A DNA stretch of 64,000 bases from Emticicia soli (GCF_037860775.1 NZ_JBBEWC010000006.1:248001-312000); one strand, 5' to 3'. Positions 43,006 through 53,085 are shown, numbered from the stretch's first letter. Program-made: numbers and translations. The notes: generated from the sequence alone by a model not told the origin.

Positions 43006-44052
43006 ATGGCGACCCCCGAATCTTCACAAAAAATAGCAGCTAAAGTTGGTTTATTTATCCTGATAGGTGTTATTATATTGGCAGCGGGTATTCTGACACT
43101 CGGTACAATGCGTAAATCATTCATTAAACGAATTGATGCTACTGCTACTTTTGAAAGTGTAAACGGACTCACCAAAGGCAACAACGTATGGTTTGCCGGT
43201 GTAAAAGTAGGCACAGTGCGTGAAATTGCCTTTACCCCCGACTCTAAAGTAAAGGTTCTTTTCAGTATTGAAGATACCTCTCAACCTTTTATTAAGCAAG
43301 ATGCCACCGTAAGAGTAAGCTCCGATGGTTTGATTGGTAACCCTATCATTCTTATTTCGGGTGGTAGCCCAAATGCCAAAATGATTGAAAACGGCTTTAA
43401 TTTTCAGATTGAGCCAGACGTAACTCAACAAGAAATGCTTACAACCTTACAGGCAAACAATAAGAATATTCTGGCTATTACAACCGACCTTAAAGATATT
43501 ACAGCCGATATTCGTGCCGGACAGGGCTCTATAGGCAAATTAATGAAAGACGAAGCACTGTATGCCAATATTTCAAAAAGCATGGCTACTGTTGAAGCAG
43601 CCACCCGTGAACTGAAAAAAGGGGCATCTAACCTTGTGGCCTTATCAAACAAATTAACCGCCGATGGTAGCTTTATTAACTCTATTGCCACCGATAAAGA
43701 GATGTATCCGGCTATTAAAACCACAATAGCTTCGTTGCAAAGTACGTCGGAAACACTAAAAGAAACCACTGTTTCGGCCAAGCAAATGGTTAATAACCTT
43801 GAGCAAACAACCACTACATTGGTAAATAATAAGAAAAGCCCGGTAGGTGTTTTGTTGCATGACGAAAACGCTGCAAACAATATCAGAGAAACCATCAGTA
43901 ATCTGGAAAGCAGCAGTGAAAAACTAGACCAGAACCTAGAGGCTCTGAAACACAATTTCTTGTTCAGAAGATATTTCAGAAAACAGGCCAAAGCCGAAGA
44001 GAAGAAAAAAGAAGAAGAGCAGAAAACGCAATCGGCTACGCCGCAGCAGTAA
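43006..44052 (+). CDS. mlaD: MlaD-like MCE-domain protein
   Basis: A 348-residue inner-membrane protein: one helix at about 11-32, a MCE domain at about 40-120 (GLTKGNNVWFAGVKVGTVR), then a long coiled-coil and a charged C-terminal tail. MCE proteins form hexameric rings that pass lipids across the periplasm. It is longer than E. coli MlaD (183 residues), as usual in Bacteroidota. No MlaB or MlaC gene follows in the window. Confidence 0.9.
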   Translation: MATPESSQKIAAKVGLFILIGVIILAAGILTLGTMRKSFIKRIDATATFESVNGLTKGNNVWFAGVKVGTVREIAFTPDSKVKVLFSIEDTSQPFIKQDATVRVSSDGLIGNPIILISGGSPNAKMIENGFNFQIEPDVTQQEMLTTLQANNKNILAITTDLKDITADIRAGQGSIGKLMKDEALYANISKSMATVEAATRELKKGASNLVALSNKLTADGSFINSIATDKEMYPAIKTTIASLQSTSETLKETTVSAKQMVNNLEQTTTTLVNNKKSPVGVLLHDENAANNIRETISNLESSSEKLDQNLEALKHNFLFRRYFRKQAKAEEKKKEEEQKTQSATPQQ

Positions 44053-44068
44053 GAATATTAAGCATAAA

Positions 44069-44100
44069 AAAATAGGCTGTCTTTTCGGGCAGCCTATTTT
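44069..44100. terminator. Bidirectional terminator
   Basis: Stem AAAATAGGCTG (44069-44079) / CAGCCTATTTT (44090-44100), between the mla operon and the convergent aspS. Confidence 0.85.
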
Positions 44101-44127
44101 CGTATGTATATAAACTAAAACCGCTTC

Positions 44128-45879
44128 TTACAAAACAGTTTTAATCTTCAATTCGTCCATTTGTTTCTGGTCAATGGTTGATGGTGAATCAATCATCATG
44201 TCACGGCCTGAATTGTTTTTCGGGAACGCAATAAAGTCACGGATTGAATCTGCGCCACCAAAGATTGAACAAAGACGGTCGAAACCAAAGGCGATACCTG
44301 CGTGTGGCGGTGCGCCAAACTCAAAGGCATCCATCAGGAAGCCGAATTGTTTTTTAGCTTCTTCTTCGCTAAAGCCTAAGATACCAAACATTTTTTGTTG
44401 CAATGGTCTCTGGAAGATACGCACCGAGCCACCGCCTACTTCAGTACCGTTAATTACCATGTCATAAGCATTGGCTCTTACACTACCTAAATCGTCAGTT
44501 TCTAATAACGGAATATCCTCTGGTTTAGGGCTAGTGAACGGGTGGTGCATAGCAAACCAACGGTTTTCTTCTTCGCCATACTCTAACAACGGGAAGTCAA
44601 GTACCCACAAAGCCTTAAATTCATCTGGTTTACGTAGGCCCAAACGGCTACCCATTTCAAGGCGCAGTTCGTTTAGTTGCTTACGAGTTTTGTTAGCTTC
44701 GCCTGCCAGTATAAAGATTAAATCGCCAGGTTTTGCATCAAACTTCTCAGCTATTTGTTTCAGCGCAGCTTCATCGAAGAATTTATCGAACGATGATTTA
44801 AGCGTACCGTCGGCATTGAATCTGATATATGCCAAACCTCTTGCACCTACTTGCGGGCGTTTTACCCACTCAGTTATTTCATCAATTTGTTTACGGGTAT
44901 ATTCGGCGCAACCTGCGGCGTTAATACCAACAACCAATTCAGCCGAATCGAATACCACAAAATCTTTACCTTTTACTACGTCGTTCAACTCAACAAACTC
45001 CATTCCGAAACGAGTATCTGGCTTGTCAGAACCATACAAACGCATCGCATCAGCGTAGGTCATGCGTGGTACTTCCGGCATATCAATGTTTTTTACAGTT
45101 TTGAAAAGGTGACGAATCAAGTTTTCAAACATCTGCAAAATATCTTCTTGTTTCACAAACGACATCTCGCAGTCTATCTGTGTAAACTCCGGTTGTCGGT
45201 CGGCACGTAAATCTTCATCACGGAAACATTTTACAATTTGGTAGTAACGGTCAAAGCCCGACACCATCAATAATTGCTTAAATGTTTGTGGCGATTGCGG
45301 CAAAGCATAAAACTCACCCGGATTCATACGGCTAGGTACAACGAAATCTCTCGCACCTTCAGGCGTCGACTTAATCAATACAGGTGTTTCAACCTCAATA
45401 AAATCTTGTCCGTCAAGAAAAATACGGGTTTGTTGAGCTACTTTATGGCGCAATTGTAAGTTCTGACGAACAACATTACGGCGTAAGTCAAGGTAACGGT
45501 ATTTCATTCTGATGTCATCACCACCATCGGTTTCGTCCTGAATCAGAAACGGAGGCAACTTAGCAGGGTTTAAGATTTCAAGACCCGTTACTTTAATTTC
45601 AATATCACCTGTGCCAATTTTATCATTTTTTGATACACGCTCAACTACTTCGCCCGTAGCCTGAATCACAAATTCACGGCTTAGTGTGCGGGCCAAAGCA
45701 ATTACGTCGGTATCGCTACTATTTTCATTTAAGATTAACTGTGTGATACCATAGCGGTCGCGAAGGTCGATATAAATAATACCGCCTTTATCACGAACAA
45801 CCTGTACCCATCCACATAAGGAAACCGTTTGATTAACATCTGCGATACGCAATTGTCCGCAGGTATGAGTTCTTAACAT
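44128..45879 (-). CDS. aspS: Aspartate--tRNA ligase
   Basis: A 583-residue class II synthetase: N-terminal OB anticodon-binding domain (about 1-110), motif 2 in KCFRDEDLRADRQPEFTQ (residues shown in part), a GAD insertion of bacterial type, and motif 3 with FGFDRL. It is full length. Whether it also charges tRNA-Asn depends on residues I cannot judge and on gatCAB elsewhere. Confidence 0.97.
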   Translation of the reverse strand: MLRTHTCGQLRIADVNQTVSLCGWVQVVRDKGGIIYIDLRDRYGITQLILNENSSDTDVIALARTLSREFVIQATGEVVERVSKNDKIGTGDIEIKVTGLEILNPAKLPPFLIQDETDGGDDIRMKYRYLDLRRNVVRQNLQLRHKVAQQTRIFLDGQDFIEVETPVLIKSTPEGARDFVVPSRMNPGEFYALPQSPQTFKQLLMVSGFDRYYQIVKCFRDEDLRADRQPEFTQIDCEMSFVKQEDILQMFENLIRHLFKTVKNIDMPEVPRMTYADAMRLYGSDKPDTRFGMEFVELNDVVKGKDFVVFDSAELVVGINAAGCAEYTRKQIDEITEWVKRPQVGARGLAYIRFNADGTLKSSFDKFFDEAALKQIAEKFDAKPGDLIFILAGEANKTRKQLNELRLEMGSRLGLRKPDEFKALWVLDFPLLEYGEEENRWFAMHHPFTSPKPEDIPLLETDDLGSVRANAYDMVINGTEVGGGSVRIFQRPLQQKMFGILGFSEEEAKKQFGFLMDAFEFGAPPHAGIAFGFDRLCSIFGGADSIRDFIAFPKNNSGRDMMIDSPSTIDQKQMDELKIKTVL

Positions 45880-45913
45880 TATGTCTAAAGAATTATGTTG
45901 AGCAATTTTTTTG

Positions 45914-45921
45914 CAAAAGTA
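45914..45921 (-). promoter_or_regulatory. -7 box of aspS
   Basis: TACTTTTG read on the minus strand, 35 nt before the aspS start; no clear TTG at the usual distance. Confidence 0.5.
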
Positions 45922-46021
45922 AGCATTTTAAAGGAAAGCTCTCATGGCTTTTCTAAAAATACCGAATTTATAGTAATCCCGCTCAACAAGCTCCTGACTT
46001 ATCTGTTTTTATTTGCAAAAA

Positions 46022-46252
46022 TTAGCACATAGTTGCCGGTATTGTTTTCTTTCCGCTTTTCATGTAGTTTCTTACAATAATGCAGGCTTCAAAATATTCT
46101 TTTTTCTCGTAGAAGCGAAGTAATTCGGTGAGTTCTTCCATATCTAAGCCACGTACAAATTCGCTTAGGTCGTCTAAGGAGAGATTCAACAACAGTTTTT
46201 GAGAAGGCAATGTAAGTACATTGCTACGACTTTTGTGGTAGAAGGATGGCAT
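46022..46252 (-). CDS. Small helical protein of unknown function
   Basis: A 76-residue reading frame with a charged, helix-prone middle (DDLSEFVRGLDMEELTELLR) and no signal peptide. Third-position choices look ordinary for this genome, and no other gene overlaps it, so I favour it as real. I do not recognise the family. Confidence 0.55.
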   Translation of the reverse strand: MPSFYHKSRSNVLTLPSQKLLLNLSLDDLSEFVRGLDMEELTELLRFYEKKEYFEACIIVRNYMKSGKKTIPATMC

Positions 46253-46401
46253 TTAATTTGGGATATAAATAAGTATAATATAGGTAACTTTTGGCCTAAT
46301 TAAAATGTTTTATAAATTTCGTTAATGCGCAGTTTTATTTTCAAAGATAAACCTAAGTTTTGCATTCTGGATACAATACTGAAGATTTCTACAAAAATAA
46401 A

Positions 46402-47301
46402 CTATAAGGTTTTTTCTAGCCTCTCATTTATTACTGTGTTTACAATATCAAAAAAGCGGCTGAGTTCTTTTTCACGGCCACGAAGCCACACCATTCGCAT
46501 TTCTGATTTGGTACTCACATGAGTCAGCTCTATGTGTTTTACATTCATATTCTGCCCACTCAATGCCGATTTTGGTTCTATGGAAACACCAACGCCAGCC
46601 TCAACCAAACGCAAAACCGTATTGGTATTGCCCGATTGATAAGCTACTTTCGGAATAAACCCATGATATTGGCAAAGTGCTTCAATGCTCTCAACATAGC
46701 CTGAGCTTTCACTGCGAGAAGGCAAAATGAAGTTTTCGTCGGCCAATTGTGCCAATGATTTAAAATTTTCGTTGCTCAACCAATGGTCTTGCGGCAGTAG
46801 AATTACAAAATTTTCGGCATAAAGCGTGCGGGCATTTATTTCTTTAGGTACTATTACGTTTGGTCCAAAACCTACATCTATTGTGCGGTTAAGCAAGGCA
46901 TTAATTTCATATACGTTGGTAGATTCTATCAATACCGTTTGCATAGAAGGTATTTCTTTCTGAATCCTGGCCAGAATAGCAGGCAACAAAAACTGCATCG
47001 AAGAGCTTGAATGCGCAATCCTGATTTCGCCACCTTCTCCCCTATGTATCTGTGCGGTGTGCTGGCGTACCCTTTCAAAATCGCCTAATATACGTTTGGC
47101 CTCATCTCTGAAATAAACGCCAGCCTCGGTAAGTGTTACCTTTCTTTTATGGCGGTCGAACAACACCACGCCCAGGTCTTCTTCTAATTGCATAATCTGG
47201 CGGCTTAGTGCAGGTTGAGCAATATAAATATCCTCGGCAGTTTTGCGGTAATTAAGCCTTTCAGTAAGTTTCAGAAAATTCTCTATGGTTCGTAAATCCA
47301 T
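46402..47301 (-). CDS. LysR-family transcriptional regulator
   Basis: 299 residues: an N-terminal winged HTH (NYRKTAEDIYIAQPALSRQI, about 17-36) and a periplasmic-binding-like effector domain (about 90-295). It is divergent from the GNAT and PLP-decarboxylase genes with a 115-bp gap, the usual LysR arrangement, so it probably regulates them and itself. The effector is unknown. Confidence 0.93.
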   Translation of the reverse strand: MDLRTIENFLKLTERLNYRKTAEDIYIAQPALSRQIMQLEEDLGVVLFDRHKRKVTLTEAGVYFRDEAKRILGDFERVRQHTAQIHRGEGGEIRIAHSSSSMQFLLPAILARIQKEIPSMQTVLIESTNVYEINALLNRTIDVGFGPNVIVPKEINARTLYAENFVILLPQDHWLSNENFKSLAQLADENFILPSRSESSGYVESIEALCQYHGFIPKVAYQSGNTNTVLRLVEAGVGVSIEPKSALSGQNMNVKHIELTHVSTKSEMRMVWLRGREKELSRFFDIVNTVINERLEKTL

Positions 47302-47416
47302 CTTAGTGTATTTATCAATTCAAACTGATGCCTAACAAGCATCAATTAATCAAAATTAAGTATTTTTTGTTATCATAAATAAATATTTGCTTTGTGGCTC
47401 TAAATATTAATCTATT

Positions 47417-47902
47417 ATGAACCAGCCATTACAAAGCATTTCTGATACCGCTTTCACAGAAAACATATCTGCCATTCAAGCCCAGTTGCACCATGTTGAT
47501 GCCGTAGCCGAGGTGTTTGATGCCTATCGCCAATATTACGGGCAAGAATCAGACATTGAAGGCGCAAAACAATTTCTTGCAGAGCGCATAAGCAATCAGG
47601 AATCTGTCATTTTTCTGGCTTTAGAAAATGGCAAGGCGCTTGGTTTTACACAATTGTACCCAAGTTTTTCATCGGTTTCCATGCGCCGCTCATGGGTACT
47701 CAACGATTTGTTTGTAACAGAAGACCTAAGAAGCAAAGGCATTGGCAAGGCACTATTAGCCGCCGCACAGAACTTTGTAGTACAACAAGGCCACAAAGGT
47801 TTATTGCTCGAAACTACACCCGACAACACCAAAGCCCAAAGTTTATACCAACGCTTGGGTTGGATACGAGAGCAAAACTATTATTATTTCTGGCAGGCTT
47901 AA
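47417..47902 (+). CDS. GNAT N-acetyltransferase
   Basis: A 161-residue acetyltransferase with the acetyl-CoA loop LRSKGIGKALL and the following TTPDNTKAQSLYQRLGW. Its substrate could be an amine, matching the decarboxylase encoded next, but that is inference. It is divergent from a LysR regulator. Confidence 0.88.
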   Translation: MNQPLQSISDTAFTENISAIQAQLHHVDAVAEVFDAYRQYYGQESDIEGAKQFLAERISNQESVIFLALENGKALGFTQLYPSFSSVSMRRSWVLNDLFVTEDLRSKGIGKALLAAAQNFVVQQGHKGLLLETTPDNTKAQSLYQRLGWIREQNYYYFWQA

Positions 47903-47910
47903 AAAATATT

Positions 47911-47928
47911 TGCCGACTTGAGTCGGCA
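47911..47928 (+). promoter_or_regulatory. Intergenic hairpin between GNAT and decarboxylase genes
   Basis: TGCCGACT TG AGTCGGCA forms a perfect 8-bp stem with a 2-nt loop, 8 nt after the GNAT stop. It lacks a T-run, so it may be a partial terminator, an RNA-stabilising hairpin, or a binding site. Confidence 0.5.
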
Positions 47929-47987
47929 TACTAAATGCATTATTCCTTTGTTTAATTAGCCCTCCAATTTATTGGGGGAAGAAAACC

Positions 47988-49406
47988 ATGACACCCAATA
48001 TACAAAAAGCATTTTCTCCAGACCTTTTCCGCCAACAGGCACATGCTTTAGTTGACCAAATGGCCGATTATCTCGAACAAGCCCAGAGTGGTTCGCTCGA
48101 GACCGTAATTCCTTACAAAGACCCGGAAGAAAGTCTGGCATTCTGGCAGGAAGATTACCAACAAGGGCAAAGCGATGTAGCTGCTTTTTTCAACAAAACC
48201 ATTCAGCACTCTACACACCTGCATCACCCACGCTATATGGGTCATCAGGTTACGCCACCTGTGCCTGTTGCTGCACTTGCGGGCTTGCTTTCGGGTATGC
48301 TCAATAATGGCATGGCTGTGTACGAAATGGGCTTGGTGTCTAATCCGCTCGAACGTATTCTTTCAGAATTATTAGCCAAAAAGATTGGCTTCGATAACAA
48401 TGCCAGTGGCTTGCTTACCTCGGGCGGAACGTTGGCAAATCTTACCGCTCTACTAGCCGCAAGAGCAGCAAAAACTGGTGTTTGGGAAGATGGCACAAGC
48501 GAACGCTTGGCAGTAATGGTATCGGAAGAAGCACATTATTGTATTGACAGAGCAGCACGCATTATGGGCATGGGTGACGAGGGTATTATAAAAGTACCAA
48601 CCAACGAGCGTTTCCAAATCAGAACCGATTTATTGGAACAATATTATAAGGAAGCAAGTGAGAAAGGCTTGCGGGTAATTGCCATTATTGGTAGCGCCTG
48701 CTCTACTTCTACCGGCAGTTACGATGATTTAGAAGCCATTGCAGCCTTTGCGCAAAAACACCAGCTTTGGTTTCATGCCGATGGCGCACATGGTGGTGCA
48801 GTTGTATTCTCTGATAAATACAGACACCTAGTAAAAGGACTTAATAAAGCCGATTCGGTGGTGATTGACTGGCACAAAATGTTGATGGCGCCTGCCCTGA
48901 CAACAGCCTTGATTTTTAGGCGAGACGATGATGCCTTTAAGACTTTTCAGCAGAAAGCGCAATATCTCTGGGCTAATCAGCACTCAAAAGACTGGTTTAA
49001 TTCGGGCAAGCGTACATTTGAATGTACCAAACTCATGATGAGCCTAAAAGTTTACGCTATACTAAAAGCACATGGCGAGCAGATTTTTACTGATAACGTA
49101 GAATACCTTTATGATTTAGGGCAAACATTTGCCAAACTCGTAAAAGCACGCCCCAATTTTGAATTAGCCCTTGAGCCTGAAAGCAACATTGTGTGTTTCC
49201 GATTAAAGAGCAATTCAGCCGATAGCCCAAACAACCTGAATGCCAGCATCAGAAAAAAACTATTAGAAGACGGCAAATTCTATATTGTACAAACAACACT
49301 TGCCGATAAACTCTATCTGCGAGTATCGTTAATGAATCCGCTTACTACTGAGGTTGATTTGATAGCTTTGCTTGATGAGATAGAAAACATAGCTAATCAA
49401 TTATAG
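47988..49406 (+). CDS. PLP-dependent group II decarboxylase
   Basis: A 472-residue fold-type I decarboxylase of the glutamate/aromatic-amino-acid/diaminobutyrate type. Motifs: TSGGTLANLTAL, HYCIDRAARIMG (ring-stacking His), FHADGAHGG, and the Schiff-base Lys in DWHKMLMAP. L-2,4-diaminobutyrate decarboxylase is the closest-looking role, but glutamate, DOPA or other substrates are not excluded. It follows the GNAT gene, which hints at amine formation then acetylation. Confidence 0.87.
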   Translation: MTPNIQKAFSPDLFRQQAHALVDQMADYLEQAQSGSLETVIPYKDPEESLAFWQEDYQQGQSDVAAFFNKTIQHSTHLHHPRYMGHQVTPPVPVAALAGLLSGMLNNGMAVYEMGLVSNPLERILSELLAKKIGFDNNASGLLTSGGTLANLTALLAARAAKTGVWEDGTSERLAVMVSEEAHYCIDRAARIMGMGDEGIIKVPTNERFQIRTDLLEQYYKEASEKGLRVIAIIGSACSTSTGSYDDLEAIAAFAQKHQLWFHADGAHGGAVVFSDKYRHLVKGLNKADSVVIDWHKMLMAPALTTALIFRRDDDAFKTFQQKAQYLWANQHSKDWFNSGKRTFECTKLMMSLKVYAILKAHGEQIFTDNVEYLYDLGQTFAKLVKARPNFELALEPESNIVCFRLKSNSADSPNNLNASIRKKLLEDGKFYIVQTTLADKLYLRVSLMNPLTTEVDLIALLDEIENIANQL

Positions 49407-49912
49407 CCCCGGTCAAGGAGTTTTTTCTTCAGAGCCTCAAACTCTTCTTTAGTTAAAACTCCTTCATCAAATAAATCTTTTAGCTTGCTCAATTCATCGG
49501 CTATGCTAAACGTGGGGTGCAGTCCATCCGTTTTTTTTGCTTTAAATTCGTCAGGCACTATCACTTCATTAAATTCTATAGCCCCCTCAATATCAACCCA
49601 GAATGTCCTGAAACCACTCCCTACAACTAAGTAGTTGGTTTTTCCTATTTTGTTACTTCCTCTTGCTTTTATGCTTTTAATCTTCAGTTTTTTATCACGG
49701 TAAGAAACACCTATACCCTCGCCCAGGTCTTGCCCAGTTACATACTTGAAATTCTGGTTAAAGTTCGAACCATTCCCCAAGGTAATTTCATCACCAACCC
49801 TAAATACCATACCATTTTTAGCCTCGTAGGTATCTTTATCTATAATTTGTTGCGCATATCCCGAAAACGAGAAGAATATACTTAATGCTATTACAAAATA
49901 TCTGCCTGCCAT
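49397..49912 (-). CDS. Exported protein with C-terminal SHOCT domain
   Basis: A 171-residue protein with a signal peptide (to GYA|Q), a beta-rich middle, and a SHOCT motif at the end (LSKLKDLFDEGVLTKEEFEALK). It overlaps the end of the decarboxylase gene by 10 bp in convergent orientation. Function is unknown; SHOCT pieces are thought to mediate oligomerisation. Confidence 0.75.
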   Translation of the reverse strand: MAGRYFVIALSIFFSFSGYAQQIIDKDTYEAKNGMVFRVGDEITLGNGSNFNQNFKYVTGQDLGEGIGVSYRDKKLKIKSIKARGSNKIGKTNYLVVGSGFRTFWVDIEGAIEFNEVIVPDEFKAKKTDGLHPTFSIADELSKLKDLFDEGVLTKEEFEALKKKLLDRGYN

Positions 49913-50063
49913 ACTGTTATAATTTTAATTTATGTGTAGAAATACTAGAGTTTAAACACATTTTAGCGAGAATATATTGCTGTGTTATAGCATTTTAATA
50001 CCCTCGTCAATGTTTCATTTACTTCATAAAATCTTTATCTTCGCCCTTTTTAAAACATAACAG

Positions 50064-50786
50064 GTGCCAAAATCTTATTTCCAATTCAAGCAATTCATTA
50101 TCAATCAGGATAAATGTGCCATGAAAGTGTGTACAGATGCCTGTATTCTGGGAGCTTATACTGATACCACAGGCACTGAAAAGATATTGGATATTGGCAC
50201 CGGAACTGGGCTTTTGTCGCTGATGCTTGCGCAACGAAGCACCGCCGCCATTGATGCCGTTGAAATAGATGACGATGCCTACGCACAGGCCAAAGCAAAT
50301 ATTGCCGAAAGCAAATTTGCCGATAGTATCAGCCTACACCACAAATCTATTCAAGAATTTAGTCGCCTGCATTCAGTTGAGAATCAATATGACCTCATCA
50401 TCTCAAACCCACCGTTTTATCAGAACTCCCTGCAATCGCCTGATTTGCAAACCAATAAAGCCCTGCACGCCACAACGCTTACTTTTGATGAGCTGATAGA
50501 TGCCGTGCTGAACCTTTTAAGCCCCAATGGGCGTTTTATAGTATTGCTGCCGCCTTTTGAAGCCCAACAATTAGCAGCAGTAGCTCAAAAAAAAGCCTTA
50601 TATTTGTACGAAAAATTGCTGATACAACACAATCCGCAGAAACCCGTATTCAGGAATATTCTCAGCTTTAGCAAAAAGCCTGTACCAGAATACAGCGAAG
50701 ACACGTTAGTGATTCATGAAAAAAATTCGAATGCGTATGCCGATAAATTCAGGCAACTGTTGAGCGATTATTACACGATTTTTTAG
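50064..50786 (+). CDS. trmN6: tRNA1(Val) A37 N6-methyltransferase
   Basis: A 240-residue Rossmann-fold methyltransferase. The start is GTG at 50064, giving MPKSYFQFKQF like other Bacteroidota TrmN6. SAM-binding motif I is LDIGTGTGLLSLML and the N6-adenine motif is ISNPPFY. It methylates A37 of tRNA-Val. It is followed by the GT2 and peptidase genes with gaps of 13 and 24 bp. Confidence 0.9.
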   Translation: MPKSYFQFKQFIINQDKCAMKVCTDACILGAYTDTTGTEKILDIGTGTGLLSLMLAQRSTAAIDAVEIDDDAYAQAKANIAESKFADSISLHHKSIQEFSRLHSVENQYDLIISNPPFYQNSLQSPDLQTNKALHATTLTFDELIDAVLNLLSPNGRFIVLLPPFEAQQLAAVAQKKALYLYEKLLIQHNPQKPVFRNILSFSKKPVPEYSEDTLVIHEKNSNAYADKFRQLLSDYYTIF

Positions 50787-50799
50787 AACTTTGCCACTA

Positions 50800-51765
50800 A
50801 TGAACCAAGCACTTCAAATATCTGTCGTTATACCACTATATAACGAAGCCGAATCTTTACCTGAGCTCCACGATTGGATTGTGAGAGTAATGCAAGAACA
50901 TAACTTTACTTACGAAATTCTTTTTGTTGACGATGGCAGTAGCGATGGCTCGTGGGAAGTAATTGCTGGTCTATCAAAAAGAAACCCCAAAGTCAGAGGT
51001 TTTAAGTTTGTGCGTAACTACGGTAAAACTGCCGCTTTACAAACTGCTTTTGTGCAAGCACGTGGTAATGTAATAATTACGATGGATGCCGATTTGCAGG
51101 ATAGCCCCGACGAGATTCCGGAGTTATACCGCATGATAACCGAAGATAAATATGATTTAGTATCGGGCTGGAAAAAGAAACGCTACGACCCTATCACCAA
51201 AACCCTGCCTACCAAACTTTTCAATGCGGTTTCACGTTGGGTATCGGGTGTGCATCTGCACGATTTTAATTGTGGCTTGAAAGCCTACCAGTCGAGAGTG
51301 GTAAAAAACATCACGATTTATGGCGAAATGCACCGCAATATTCCAATTATAGCCAAATGGAATGGATTCAAGAAAATTGGCGAGAAAGTGGTTCAACACC
51401 GTGCCCGCAAATATGGCACAACTAAATTTGGTTTAGAGCGCTTCATTTTCGGCTTTCTTGATTTGCTGACCGTAGCCTTTGTGAATAAATTTGGCCGCCG
51501 CCCTATGCACTTCTTCGGCACTATGGGCGTGCTTTCGTTTGTAATAGGCACTATATCGGCCTTATATCTGCTTTTCGAAAAACTCTATAACATCAGTCAG
51601 GGGCTTCGCTACCGCAACGCAACCGACAACCCGACGTTTTTCTTGGCTATTGTAGCCATTATTATCGGTTCGCAATTGTTTCTGGCTGGCTTTATCGGTG
51701 AACTCTTTGTGAAACAAACTTTCAAAAAAGACGAATATCTAATAGAACAAACAACAGGTGAATAA
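50800..51765 (+). CDS. GT2 glycosyltransferase of the polyprenyl-phosphate type
   Basis: About 321 residues from ATG 50800 (an upstream TTG at 50791 adds three residues). A GT-A domain with VIPLYNE, the first Asp pair in DDGSSDGS, and DADLQDSPDE precedes two C-terminal membrane helices. This layout, like GtrB/DPM1, transfers sugar to undecaprenyl phosphate at the inner membrane. It sits between trmN6 and an M28 peptidase. Confidence 0.9.
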   Translation: MNQALQISVVIPLYNEAESLPELHDWIVRVMQEHNFTYEILFVDDGSSDGSWEVIAGLSKRNPKVRGFKFVRNYGKTAALQTAFVQARGNVIITMDADLQDSPDEIPELYRMITEDKYDLVSGWKKKRYDPITKTLPTKLFNAVSRWVSGVHLHDFNCGLKAYQSRVVKNITIYGEMHRNIPIIAKWNGFKKIGEKVVQHRARKYGTTKFGLERFIFGFLDLLTVAFVNKFGRRPMHFFGTMGVLSFVIGTISALYLLFEKLYNISQGLRYRNATDNPTFFLAIVAIIIGSQLFLAGFIGELFVKQTFKKDEYLIEQTTGE

Positions 51766-51789
51766 TCTTACCAAACCAACAAACTATAT

Positions 51790-53085
51790 ATGAGAATCAT
51801 CAAACTAAGCCTTGTCCTCTTTCTTATCACTTACGCCTCACAGGCACAAAAAGAAAATAAATACATAAAAGATGCAGAAGTAAAACGCATCATAAGCACA
51901 TTAGCTGCCGACGATATGATGGGCCGTAGCTCAATGCACCCCGAGCAAATTGAAAAAGCAACGGCTTTTATTGATGCCGAGTTCAAAAAAGCAGGTTTAA
52001 AACCATTGCAAGGGCTTAAAGGCTTCAGACAGGAATTTCCGGTTACAAAAATAGATGGCCTTGAAACAGCAGAAGTGATTGTAAACGGACAGGTGATTCC
52101 GAAAGACAAGTTTATTTTTATGTCGGATAACGACGAAATAAACTGGAAATCGGGCGTTCCGGTTGTGATTGTTGGCGCAAGTGACACTTTTAATCCTAAC
52201 CAGTTTATGAGCGACTCTACCAACAAAATAGTTGTACTAGATGCTGCTCACGAAGCTAAATTAAGCGGACTAAAACGTTTCCTGAGCCGTGCCAGAATAT
52301 TATCTACACCATCCCGCTTTAAAGGCAATATTTTGTTTGTATCAGGCATCAGTTCAGTTGAAAACTACTCTGTAAAAATCAAACAACGCAAAGAGTCATT
52401 TAAAATGACCAATCTGGTAGGTGTGTTGCCGGGTAAAAGTAAGCCTGATGAAATAGTTGTTTTTTCTGGCCATTACGACCACATCGGTATCTTGAAAGCA
52501 GTTGAGGGCGACTCTATTGCCAACGGTGCAGACGATGATGCTTCGGGTACTACTGCCGTAATTGCTTTGGCAAATTATTTCAAGAAACTTAAAAACAACG
52601 AACGCACACTTGTTTTTACGGCTTTCACGGCCGAAGAGATTGGAGGGTTTGGTTCAAAGTATTTCTCACAACAATTAGATGCCGACAAAGTTGTGGCTAT
52701 GTTTAACATCGAAATGATAGGCAAAGCTTCTAAATGGGGTACAAACTCGGCCTTTATTACAGGTTATGAGCGTTCTGATTTTGGCACTATTCTACAAAAA
52801 AACCTACAAGGCACTGCCTTTAATTTCCACCCCGACCCATATCCTCAACAAAACCTTTTCTACCGCTCTGATAACGCCACTTTAGCCCGTTTGGGTGTTC
52901 CGGCACATACCATTTCTACCGACCAGATTGATTCTGATAAATTGTATCACTCGGTTAATGATGAAGTAGAATCGTTAGATATTAAGAATATAGTAGCCAC
53001 TATCCGTGCCATTGCACTAAGCGCTAAAAGCATTGTAGCAGGTACCGATACCCCTACAAGAATTGATAAAACAACAGTAAAATAA
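51790..53085 (+). CDS. Exported M28-family peptidase
   Basis: A 431-residue zinc aminopeptidase-like enzyme with a signal peptide (to SQA|Q). Zinc ligands are in SGHYDHIG, GADDDASGT, TAEEIGGFG and near the C-terminal HSVNDEVE. A PA-domain-like insertion precedes them. Substrates are peptides; specificity is unknown. The gene ends in a strong terminator. Confidence 0.9.
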   Translation: MRIIKLSLVLFLITYASQAQKENKYIKDAEVKRIISTLAADDMMGRSSMHPEQIEKATAFIDAEFKKAGLKPLQGLKGFRQEFPVTKIDGLETAEVIVNGQVIPKDKFIFMSDNDEINWKSGVPVVIVGASDTFNPNQFMSDSTNKIVVLDAAHEAKLSGLKRFLSRARILSTPSRFKGNILFVSGISSVENYSVKIKQRKESFKMTNLVGVLPGKSKPDEIVVFSGHYDHIGILKAVEGDSIANGADDDASGTTAVIALANYFKKLKNNERTLVFTAFTAEEIGGFGSKYFSQQLDADKVVAMFNIEMIGKASKWGTNSAFITGYERSDFGTILQKNLQGTAFNFHPDPYPQQNLFYRSDNATLARLGVPAHTISTDQIDSDKLYHSVNDEVESLDIKNIVATIRAIALSAKSIVAGTDTPTRIDKTTVK

